NCBI GenBank assembly: GCA_030704615.1
Contig: CM060733.1
Location: 74,564,907-74,624,906 of the forward strand
Reading direction: 5' to 3'
Origin: Takakia lepidozioides
Lineage: Eukaryota; Streptophyta; Takakiopsida; Takakiales; Takakiaceae
DNA: 60,000 nucleotides
Numbering within the stretch: position 1 is the first letter of the stretch; every line of letters begins with the position of its first letter. Made by a program: the position numbers and the translations under genes. Positions 46,035 through 56,839 of the stretch are shown in pieces. The notes under the pieces are model-generated. The model had not been told where the DNA came from. It searched no databases and saw only the letters and a list, made by a program, of their open reading frames with translations.

Positions 46035-49000
46035 ATGAGGATGGAAAGAGTGGACGAAGAGGAAAAGGAGGTAGAAGAGGGAGTAGAGGAAAGTGTGGCG
46101 ATGGAGGAGCAGGAATCAGCAGAAGAACAGCAGCCCGCCATAGTTCCAAGGACAGATGAAGAGGACACCGCATCTGAGGAGAGACAGACGAGATGGAAGA
46201 GGATGTTGAAGGTGGCCTCACGAGGAGTCTGCCTGCGGGAAAGAGGAAGGGGGAGAGGCTCACGTACACGCTCAGCGCAGAGAGCAGCCCGAAGCGCAAA
46301 GGGTCCCCGGCAATTGGGGAGTCTTCTGGAGCAGCCAAGAAAAAGGTGAAATTCTTAAGACCCACATTTCTGTTTCGTTGCTGATATGAATATAGCCCAC
46401 ACAGGACATCTGCACCACGCTGAAAGCATCGCAAACTGGAAGCCCAAACAGTGTGCGGCAACGCACACTGTTTGGGCCTACCAATTTGCTTGATTGTTCA
46501 GGTGCGAAACGCCCAAACTTGGGCACTACAGCAGGTTCAACACAACCCAAATTGCAACCTCAAATAGTGTGAGTTGAGCTGAACATTTCACTGCTGTTTC
46601 CGTCTGGATATCGGTTTTCCAGGATATGTATGTCAGGACGACAGAACCCTTCAGTGGCAGCTCAAACAGTGTGCGTTGGCGCACACTGTTTGAGCTCTAC
46701 ATGTCACGGTTTTTTCCGTGTCGAATTCGCCCTTTAGGGCACGTTTCTGATGATGGAATAACCATTCAGTGGCAGCTCAAACAATGTGCGTTGGCGCACA
46801 CTGTTTGAGCTGAACATGTAAGTGTTTTTGGTGTTAAAATTTGGCATTTAGGGCACGTTTTCAGGATGAAATAACCATTCAGTGGCAGCTCAAAACAATG
46901 TGCGTTGGCGCACACTGTTTGAGCTGTACATGTCACTGTTTTTTTGGTGTTAAATTCGGACTTCCAGGGCAGGTTTATGATGATGAAATAACCATTCAGT
47001 GGCAGCTCAAACAGTGTGCGTTGGCGCACACTGTTTGAGCTGTACATGTCACTGTTTTTTTGGTGTTAAATTCGGACTTCCAGGGCAGGTTATGATGATG
47101 AAATAACCATTCAGTGGCAGCTCAAACAGTAAGCGTTGGCGCACACTGTTTGAGCTCTACATTTAAGTGTCCGGTTTAAATTCGGCATTTAGGGCACGTT
47201 TCTGAGGATGAAATATCTTGGAGTTTACAATGAACACTTACCTGGCACAAGTAGATGTTCAATGATCATTTACATGGCAAGTGAAACAGTGTGCGTCAAC
47301 GCACACTGTTTGAGCCCACTTTTACATTGTCTTTTTCTGTGGAATTCGGCAACATAGGACATGTCTGTGAGGGTCAATGTACACTTACCTGGCAACTTAA
47401 AATAGTGTGCGTCAACGCACACTCTTTGAGCCCACTTTTTCATGCCTCAGCCGTCGTTTCATGCCTCTCTAATATCAAGTTGAATGAACAACCCTGCAGG
47501 AGAAGATGCAAAGTGTGGCAGATGAGGTCCCTTCGGGTCAGGAGAAGGAGATAATTGTTGATGTGGACGATGAGTTCTATGAAAGCAAAGCCGCTGAGAT
47601 GCTGGGGGGTCAGAAGGTAAACTCTTAGCTTGTGGTGCAAAGTATGCTTGCCCGGGTGGGAGGAAGATTCCCCTGTGTAGGTTGGTTTCCATGCCCGTCG
47701 TTCGTACACCCCTCGTCAAGGACATTCTCAAGCTGGAGGCCGAGTTTGTGCATGGGTATTTGGATGGATCCGCAGTCTTTTACGTTTCTACTAGGGATTC
47801 CAAAGGTAATGAGCTCCTCGTGGATCAGTCAATCGTGGACTCCTGGGACCCCATTTGGAGACAGCTGAACGAATCCTTCGAACTTCTTCTCTCCAGGAAA
47901 CCTTCCACCCAAGCATTCTCGGGAAAGATTTCACGTTTGGGATGGGAACCACCGCTTGCTTGCATGGATGGCTGTCATTGGGAGGCTGCACTCACAGGAG
48001 GAAGAGTGGCATTACTCTGTTCGATCGATGGTGCTGGATTGTGACGGGAACATGATGGGTCTTCTGACGGCAATGAATGATGTGAACAGGTTGGTTTCTC
48101 ATTCTACATGTTCCACTTGTGGTTCCGTTCTTCTTTGATTGAAGACCTTGAATTTCATTCTGACTTGCAGATATCATTCTGCAGAGGAACGGAGACATCG
48201 CATGTCAAAACGAGTTTGGTTCACACACTGTATAGGATACAAAGGATAGGGCAGATGCCCTTGACCAACTTCAAGACCATCCTTTCAGCAGAGATGTACA
48301 AGAAGTGCGAAAGCTCCAAGACATCGGAAACGTGGTACTCGTTGACCCGTGAGGCTTTCATGGAGTACATGTACACGGTGAGATACATCTTCCTTCATCT
48401 GGTCTTCCATATTCCACATGTTTGTTTGTTGTTTCCCTTGACCTTGTGCTGATGCAACTCTTGCATTCCCTTGCAGCAAGACATTGCAGATGCAGGGGAG
48501 CGTGACAAACTGGAATACTACAGCTCTACCCCTGAGGAGAGAAGGACAGCAAAGGGGGTTGAGAGTCGCATCCAAAAAGAGATGACCGCTACAGAAGGAC
48601 TATAATGAGTGCTTTCGTGAAGCAGTTGAGAATTGCCGACCCATCATTCGGACCGCAGTTTTTCCTGGAGATAAAAAACCATTATAACAAGCCAGCAAGC
48701 CAGAAATGGCCCAAGAGAAGTTGCACAGGTTGTCTACCGCCGTTGTGTCTCTAGAACAAAAGGTGAAGTGGCTGCAGATATGGAACTCCGATCCCACAGT
48801 TAGGGATACCCACATGTTCCCAAGGCCGGAGAAAGAGAAGAAGACCCAGCGTGTCATTCCTGTCAGTGACAATGTGCTAGACACCTGGCTTCACAAGGCC
48901 ACTTACTGGAGCCAGGTGTGATGTCCTTCCCTGTGTCACTGTCTTTTCTCTTTTCCTGTCCTTATCTTTCTATTGCCTCTTACATTCGCTGTGATTGCTT

Positions 49001-51604
49001 TTGGGTTCATTCTTGCATTTGTATTGTTTTGCAGTTGGAAGAAAGGGCCAGATCGGTTATGCATACTCAGCTGGCTGACTATGGCATCAGTATGATAGCA
49101 CCGAAGGTGTCCTTCGAAGCATACATGAGGAAATGGAGAGCCACAGTGTGGCACTCTTGTTTCTTTAGAGAGTTCAGCAAGGAGGGTGGCATCAGTCGAA
49201 CAAATGAGCTGGACCAGCAAGAAAAAGGAGAGGAAGCCTGGAAACGATGCCTTTACAGGTGCACACTCTTGCACTACTTATTTGTGCTGTGGTTGCAATG
49301 TGTTGTGTGGCATACTGTTGAAGGGGGTCTTCCTGGTGTGATGGAAAAGTTGCCACACAATATTTCCATTGTAAAATGAGGCTGTCTCTGTTGCTGCAGG
49401 TACATAAAGTTTGTTCTCCTGGAAGAGAATTGCCTGGACAAACATCCGGATTTCGTGGACCTGTGGCTTGTCCCTGCTGGCAACCAGACCATGTTTACTA
49501 CTGGGATCTTGCATGACTGGGGCCCAGACCATCTTTCTTCTTGTGGTTGGTATTTGGATTGCCCTCCTTCTGAGACCCCAGCTCCAGAGGTGTCTTTGAG
49601 GAGAGAGAATGACCGTATTGCAGCCACTGCCGCAGCAGCCGACCTCAACATTCATGAACGTAATTTGAGGACTCTTGCAGAGAAGGAGCCTCCCGCTCAG
49701 GATACCCCAGGTAGAGGAAGAAAGGCAAAGGGAAAATATGTTGCTGGTGTTGTTGGGGAAGGGAAGGGGTAGAGGGAAGGTGGCACAAGGGCAGGGAAGT
49801 GTTGCAGATATTGGCCCTGTGGAGCATGTCCAGCAGACTCCACCGCATGGTAGGGGATCCGGGAGAAAAAACAAGGGGGTGGTTGATCCCAAGGACCCGT
49901 ACCATGCAGTGGAACATCCCACGAGGGTCATTCGCCCAACCAGGTTGGAGATGGCCAACGTCGGGTTCCTTGCCATGATGGAGTCGAAGAAATCTGATTA
50001 CAAGGGCGAGCCATCACCTGTGTGGGAGGATTGTGCAGTTCCTCAGCACGGTGCGTATTCTCTTTGGGTTCTGTGGGCTTCTGTTGTTTTTGTCTGCTAT
50101 GGGCATGGATTGTTTCAAACCTTTGAGAATTCCATTGTATTTTTGTTTGCACGCTAAAATGACCAAATCCTGGGTGAACGGGAAGGAGAAGCCATATGCA
50201 GCCGAACTCATCATCTTGGACATCCCTGATGGGTTGGCAGTCCGGATATCCCTCCATCGGGTGCTTGTCCGGGTTGGAATGCTTTTGATGAGCGCTACTG
50301 GCGGTGGGTTTTCTCCTTTTGCAACTTCTTCCTGTCCGATGCAGGTGTTTTGGTGCTCTTCCAGTCCATTTCGACGGTCGGTGTTGTCGCGTTGCCACTT
50401 TCCAGCTATTTGAAAGCCTCGGGCATGAGAGTCGTGAAGACATGGAATTGTGTGAACAGCATGTACCTTACGAAGGGGGATCGTCCGGGAGAGATGGTGA
50501 GTTTTGCCTTCTTCTTCCTCTTCTTGGTTTGTTCTCGGATGGGGTTGTATAGGTCACTCGAACTCATATGTAGGGGCCCGATTTTTTTTTGCTTCTTAGT
50601 TCCTTGTGGATGTCATGTTCGCAGACTCGTCTATTTGAAGCTGTTTGTCTCGTCCGGGTGCATCCACAAACGACTCCGGCCGGCATTACCGAGTTTGCCA
50701 TCACTCATGGGGCCAAGTTCATAGATGACAGGACAGATCCCCCACGGATGACATGCATCACAACTACGTCGACAGCAACATGTGCTTGCGAAGGAGGAAT
50801 GGGGTTCCTTGGAGAGGGGCGAGGAGAGGAGCCCGGCTTCATTCAAACGATTGTGGAGTGCTGCACCTACACAGACGCCAGAGTTCTGGATTTGTCGATG
50901 GGCACAGGTTCGTCTCTTCAACATTCACATTTCATGAGGTTTGATTGAGCTTGCACTTTCAGCACTTCCCACCGTTCCGAATGTGTCTTCAATGTCTTCT
51001 TCATTCATTCTATTCCACTGCAGGTGCTTCTTACCATGCTTGCAAGGCCAGTGCGCGACATCTCTTTGGGATTGAAGGGGATGCTGAGATTTACAAGAAC
51101 CTCCTGATGGGTTTGGGTGGACACACTTCTCAAGTCCTTCCGAAGCCCCGTCCCGTTGATACTGATACAGAGGAGACTTCTGACAAGGAGCTGGACTCCG
51201 ACTTTGCCTGTGAGTAAGTTCAACCTTTGCATGCTTGCATTGTTTGTTTTCAATATCGAGAATCGCTGTTCTTGAGGCAAAGTGCACATTGGAGACATCC
51301 TCTTTGTTGGACTTGTGCATTGCATCATTGTGTTTAAATGGGGTTTTTGTGGACATGTGCAGGAGTCCGCGTGCTTCCACTTGCCCTCCAGGGCTATCAC
51401 ACCTATTTGGACTTGTTTGCAGTCCTCCTCGGTCTTTGCGTGCTACCTGTCTATGCGGAGGCACTCGCAGCAAGCATGTCCGTTCATGGGACTCCGAGTC
51501 CACCTTACGACGGCCTTCGTAGAACACGTGGTGTTGGGGCCAGAATCTTTGTACATGACATAGCACAGGAGGTGGACACTGCTTGTGATGACTGCGACAC
51601 TTGA
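46035..51604 (+). pseudogene. ParB-like domain plus DNA methyltransferase, type 1, copy C (broken)
   Basis: Exon positions parallel copy A; for example exon 1 is 46035-46345, exon 2 starts 47500 after a clean CTGCAG acceptor, and the last exon ends at TGA 51604. It shares with copy A the TAG in exon 2 (47626-47628), the one-base loss in exon 4 and the AC acceptor before exon 7 (about 50153), so A and C descend from one already damaged copy. It adds many private single-base indels, such as in exon 1 (about 46179), around the DGNHR motif (about 47930), in exon 6 and in exon 7, several in homopolymers. Domain content is as in copy A. The private indels could be sequencing or assembly error; the shared lesions cannot easily be. 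Confidence 0.8.
46440..47430. repeat. Palindromic tandem satellite in intron 1, copy C (8 palindromes)
   Basis: Same unit and same number (8) as copy A, with the TTGG-loop hairpins at about 115-bp spacing. Confidence 0.9.
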
Positions 51605-52076
51605 TATGAAGTTTTCTTTTGGTTTAATTCTGGGCCAAAATTTGAAATGGGATGGTTGTGTGTCCTTGTTGTCCTGTTTGCAATGTGTGCGTGGAATTCA
51701 CATTCATGGTTACAAACTATTGTTGGAGATGGGGGTTGCATGGACTGCCTGGATTGTTCCTTCAATCTATTTGGTGTTTTGTGGACCTCACAGACTTAAG
51801 TACATTGCGAAAACAAACAAACCACTTTGGTTCGTGTAGAGCATCCTCGCATCATTTGCTAGTTGGTCCCCAAACTATTTCCTGCTAGAAAGAATGGTTG
51901 GTGAATCCATCACGGTGAAGTCCACCTCATCAAAAACTGTTCAGGCATTCTCAATTCTACCCAAATCAACCCGCGGAAATAGGTGACACCACTCGGAAAT
52001 AGGTGACATCCGCGGAAATAGGCACTGTTTGCATGCTGACGTGGCGTGAGCCTGTGCTGGGCTCACGCTTTCCTGG

Positions 52077-52119
52077 GCTCACAGGCTCACGCCTCCGGGC
52101 TCACGGAATAGCACCCCCC
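52077..52119 (-). repeat. Right terminal inverted repeat
   Basis: On the minus strand it starts GGGGGGTGCTATTCCGTGAG. It is identical to the ends of copies A (6981) and B (about 18666). Confidence 0.8.
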
Positions 52120-52128
52120 AAAGGAAAC
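52120..52128. repeat. Right 9-bp target-site duplication
   Basis: AAAGGAAAC, the partner of 41102-41110, inside the type-2 intron just after its donor site (52132). Confidence 0.88.
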
Positions 52129-52132
52129 TCAC

Positions 52133-52527
52133 ACATTCACTCCATCCATGATGGACCTGAGGGAACCACGATTTTCAATGTCGGCATTGAGCACCCAACT
52201 TGTCACACAGACATGTCTTGACAAGTTGGCCCCATGAACTTCATTGATATAGGGATACCATGCTTGAAGCCTATGATTCCCATCCCAGACATGAAACATC
52301 TTCCCTGAAGATGATGCAACTTTGGCTTGGACTCAAGATACTTCTCAAACTCATCATTGACTATTTTCCAATGACTATCCCATGTAGAGATGATATCAGG
52401 ACCACATCTATAGTAGACCCATCAATCCTCTCAACAGAAACATAGAACACGGCTGCTCCTGGATGGCATCCAGAGTAGAAGTCTCCTCTAAGCTTTAGGA
52501 TGTCGTTGGCAAGGGTGGGCTAACAAC
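52133..52527 (-). pseudogene. Type-2 ParB-like exon, upstream of the transposon insertion
   Basis: Copy of 6995-7392, with acceptor CTATGCAG before 52527 and donor GTGAGT after 52133, but with single-base losses (near 52304, 52400 and 52520) that break the frame. Read on the minus strand it is the exon directly preceding 41012-38565 once the 11-kb transposon is taken as intronic. Upstream type-2 exons are not seen, because another element's terminus starts at 52543. Confidence 0.7.
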
Positions 52528-52542
52528 CTGCATAGAAATCAT

Positions 52543-53481
52543 GGGGGCTGCTATTTCATGAGCGGCATGAGCATGAGCGGAAAAAAAAAAAGCATGAGCA
52601 GACCATTGTAAGTCCACGGAAAATAAGGTCATGTGAAGTTGGAATGTGGCACCAGTGGACTTGAAATGCAACATTTTATTGCATTTACTTGCCGAAAATG
52701 GCTAAGTCCCAGATCTGACTAGGCCCGGAACTGGAAAAATAACGCCGAATTTCCGATTTTGGTGCCAGTCAGATCTGGGACTTAGCCATTTTAGGCCCCG
52801 AACTAGAAAAATGACGTTTTTTTATTTGTTTTTTTTTTCGGTGCCATTTTACCAGTTCGGGGCCGAAAATGGCTAAGTCCCAGATCTGACTGGGCCCGAA
52901 ACTGGAAAAATGGCGCCGAATTTCCGATTTTGGTGCCAGCCACCCTAGGGACTTAGCCATTTTCGGCCCCGAACTGGAAAAATGGCGCCATTTTTCCAGT
53001 TCGGGCCCGAAAATGGCTAAGTCCCAGATCTGATAGGGCGCGGAACTGGAAAAATGGTGCCGAATTTCCAGTTGCGGTTCCAGCCATCGTAGGGACTTAG
53101 CCATTTTCGGGGCCCGGAACTGGAAAAATGGCGCCATTTTTCCATTGCTAAGTCCCAGATCTGACTGGGCCCCGAACTGGAAAAATGGCGCCATTTTTCC
53201 AGTTCGGGCCCGAAAATGGCTAAGTCCCAGATCTGATAGGGCGCGGAACTGGAAAAATGGTGCCGAATTTCCAGTTGCGGTTCCAGCCATCGTAGGGACT
53301 TAGCCATATTCGGGGCTCGGAACTGGAAAAATGGCGCCATTTTTCCATTTCGGGGCCGAAAATGGCTAAGTCCCAGATCTGACTAGGCCCCGAACTGGAA
53401 AAATGGCGCCGAATTTCCGATTTTGGGTGCCAGCCAGATCTGGGACTTAGCCGTTTTCGGCCCCGAACTGGAAAAATGGCC

Positions 53482-53522
<41 letters not shown>

Positions 53523-56500
53523 CCGGCGCCATTTTTCCAGTTCGGGGCCTAAAATGGCTAAGTCCCAGATCTGACTGGGCCCCAAACTGGAAAAATGGCG
53601 CCGAATTTCCGATTTTGGGTGCCAGTCAGATCTGGGACTTAGCCGTTTTCAACCCCAAACTGGAAAAATGGCGTTTTTTTTTTTTTTTTTTTTTTTCGGC
53701 GCCATTTTTCCAGTTCGGGGCCGAAAATGGCTAAGTCCCAGATCTGACTGGGCCCAGAACTGGAAAAATGGCGCCGAATTTCCGATTTGGGTGCCAGTCA
53801 GATCTAGGACTTAGCCGTTTTCGGCCCCGAACTGGAAAAATATCGTTTTTCTTTTTCTTTTCCCGACGCCATTTTTCCAGTTCGGGGCCGAAAATGGCTA
53901 AGTCCCAGATCTGACTGGGCCCAGAAATGGAAAAATGGCGCCGAATTTCCGATTTTGGGTGCCAGTCAGATCTGGGACTTGGCCGTTTTCGGCCACGAAA
54001 TGGACAAATGGCGTTTTTTTTTTTTTTTTTTTTTTTTTGCGGTTTTTTTTTCGGCGCCATTTTTCTATTTCGGGGCCGAAAATGGCTAAGTCCCAGATCT
54101 GATTGGCACCAAAATCGGAAATTCGGCGCTATTTTTCCAGTCATGCAGGTAATTCGAAGAGCGGATGGATGGAAATCCGGCGCCGGATTTCCATCCGCCA
54201 GGTAAGTCGGCGCGCAAAATTTCTGTCATGCAGGTAATTCGAAGAGCGGATGGATGAAAATCCGGCACCGGATTTCCATTGATCCGCTCTTCGAATTACC
54301 TGCATGACTGGAAAAATGGCGCCGAATTTCCGATTTTGGTTGCCGGTCAGATCTGGGACTTAGCCGTTTTCGGCCCCGAACTGGAAAAATGGCGTTTTTT
54401 TTTGTTTTTTTTTTCGGCGCCGTTTTTCCATTTCGGGGCCGAAAATGTCTAAGTCCCAGATCTGACTGGCACCAAAATCGGAAATTCGGCGCCATTTTTC
54501 CAGTCATGCAGGTAATTCGAAGAGCGGATGGATGGAAATCCGGCGCCGGATTTCCATCCGCCAGGTAGGTCGGCGCGCAAAATTTCCTTCATGCAGGTAA
54601 TTCGAAGAGCGGATGGATGAAAATCCAGCGCCGGATTTCCATCGATCCGCTCTTCGAATTACCTGCATGACTGGAAAAATGGCGCCGAATTTCCGATTTT
54701 GGGTACCAATCAGATCTGGGACTTAGCCGTTTTCGGCCCCGAACTGGAAAAATGGCGTTTGTTTTTTTTTTTTTTTTCCGGCGCCATTTTTTCTATTTTG
54801 GGGCCGAAAAAGGCTAAGTGCCAGATCTGACTTGCACCAAAATCGGAAATTCGGCGCCATTTTTCCAGTCATGCAGGTAATTCGAAGAGCGGATGGATGG
54901 AAATCCGGGGCTGGATTTCCATCCGCCAGCTAGGTCGGCGCGCAAAATTTCCGTCATGCAGGTAATTCGAAGAGCGGATGGATGGAAATCCGGCGACGGA
55001 TTTCCATCCGCCAGGTAGGTCGGCGCGCGAAATTTCCCTGAAGAAGGTAATTCGGAGGCGGATGGATGGAAATCCGGCGCCGGATTTCCATTCGCAAGGT
55101 TGGTCGGAGAGCGGATGGATGGAGATCCGGCGCCGAATTTTCATCCAGCAGGTAAGTCGGATCGCTGGCGTATGGATATTCGGCGCCGAATTTCCATTCG
55201 CCAGGAATTTCGAAGCGCTGAATTACCTTCCTGCGGGTAATTCTGATCGATGAATTACCTTCCTGCAGGTAATTCTGAGCGTGTCCGATTGATTTTTCGG
55301 ATTTTTCTTGGAATCCTTCACTGCTAGAGGCAAATCGGACCAGCCTCGGACGGAAATTCGGCGCCGTTTTTCCATTCTGGGAGGTTTCTACGACTTCCTT
55401 TGAGGGGGGCCCCGATGGAAATTCGGCGCCGAATTTCCATCCGGGGGATGGTCTCTGTCGGAGAGGTGCCGGCCTCTCCGCCGCTCTGTTGGATATTCGG
55501 TGCCGAATTTCCGTCCAGGGGTTGAAATATGACGGCCAGGTGCTGGCCTCTCCCCCCTCCCCGACTGCATTGGAACGGCCCCGGATTGAAATTCGGCGCC
55601 GTTTTTCCATCTGGGGAGGTTTTTATGTCGACCAGTTTTCGGTCTGATCCCCCGACACGACTTCCTTTGGGGGGCCCGGATGGAAATTCGGCGCCGAATC
55701 TCAATCCAGGGGATGCTCTCTGTCGAACACGTGCCGGCCTCTACGCCCGAGGCGACTTCATCCAGGCGTCCCCTGTTGGATATTCGGTGCCGAATTTCCA
55801 TCCGGGGGTTGAAATGTGACGGCCAGGTGCCGGCCTCTCCCCCTCCCCGACTGCATCCGAACCGCCCCGGATGGAAATTCGGCGCCGTTTTTCCATCTGG
55901 GGATGTTTTTATGCCGGCCAGTTTTCGGCCTGACCCCCCGACACGACTTCCTTTGGGGGGGCCCGGATGGAAATTCGGCGCCGAATCTCCATCCAGGGGA
56001 TGTTCTCTGTCGCACACGCGCCGGCCTCTGCGCCCGAGGCGACTTCATCCGGGCTTCCCCTTTTGTATATTCGGTGCCGAATTTCCGTCCGGGGGTTGCA
56101 ATGTGAGGGCCAGATGGCGGCCTTTCCCCCGAGCCGACTGCATCCGAAAGGCCTCGGATGGAAATTCGGCGCCGTTTTTCCATCTGGCGATGTTTTTATG
56201 CCGGCCAGTTTTCGGCCTGACCCCTCGACACGACTTCCTTTGGGGGGGCCCGGATGGAAATTCGGCGCCGAATCTCCATCCAAGGGATATTCACTGTCGC
56301 ACACGCGCCGGCCTCTGCGCCCGAGGCGACTTCATCCGGGCTTCCCTTGTTGTATATTCGGTGCCAAATTTCCGTCCGGGGGTTGTAATGTGAGGGCCAG
56401 ATGGCGGCCTTTCCCCCGAGCCGACGGCATCCGAAAGGCCTCGGATGGAAATTCGGCGCCGTTTTTCCATCCGCGGAGGTTTTTATGTTGGCCAGTTTTC

Positions 56501-56750
56501 GGCCTGACCCCCCGACAGGACTTCCTTTGGGTGGATCCGAATGGAAATTCGGCGCTGAATTTCTATCCGGGGGATGTTTTCTGTCGGACAGGTGCCGGCA
56601 TCTCTGCCCCAGACGACTTCATCCGTGCGGCCCCTGTTGGATATTGGGTGCCGAATTTCCATTTGGGGGTAGTAATGTGACGGCATGGTGCCGGCTTCTC
56701 CCCTTCAGCCGACATCATCCGGACGGCCCCCCACTTTCTGACTGCATACC
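52543..56750. repeat. CATGAGC terminus and palindromic satellites, third copy
   Basis: Same order as 7408-11601: terminus (52543-52680), poly-T compound units (52686-54850), AAATCCGGCGCCGGATTT blocks, then the 290-bp AAATTCGGCGCCGAATTT units. Here the array continues past the copy-B breakpoint (56649) to about 56750, where unique sequence and a CACTA transposase fragment begin. It is nearly identical to the left arm apart from indels, mostly in T tracts. Confidence 0.88.
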
Positions 56751-56839
56751 GTTGGCAGTTATTGCGCAAAGATCAGGGGCCGCATTCCGGAGACAAGGTT
56801 CATTAACACTCTGACTGTGGATTTTTGAGATAGTTGGCT

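Larger units (their letters stand above)
41111..52119. mobile_element. Complete 11-kb MULE-like transposon with transposase and ParB-methyltransferase
   Basis: Bounded by AAAGGAAAC on both sides and by terminal inverted repeats (41111-41153 and 52077-52119) that match at about 31 of 43 positions without gaps. It carries a minus-strand transposase (45088-41530), a divergent intergenic zone (45089-46034) and the plus-strand methyltransferase gene (46035-51604). Subterminal zones at both ends contain CGTGAGC clusters, then CCTATTACCGTGG (left) or CCTATTTCCGCGG (right). It lies in intron 1 of the type-2 gene, in opposite orientation to its own methyltransferase gene. The uninterrupted target is seen at 23069-23077. 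Positions 41154-41529 hold only subterminal repeats. Confidence 0.85.

Noticed and set aside
46035-51604. Bacterial or phage contamination as the source of the ParB-methyltransferase
   Set aside because: Nine introns with GT-AG boundaries and agreeing phases, and location within a eukaryotic transposon.
1-56648. The two direct 11.5-kb copies considered as giant LTRs of one retroelement
   Set aside because: Each contains a DNA transposon, a target duplication and host-gene exon sequence, and does not start TG or end CA next to primer sites.
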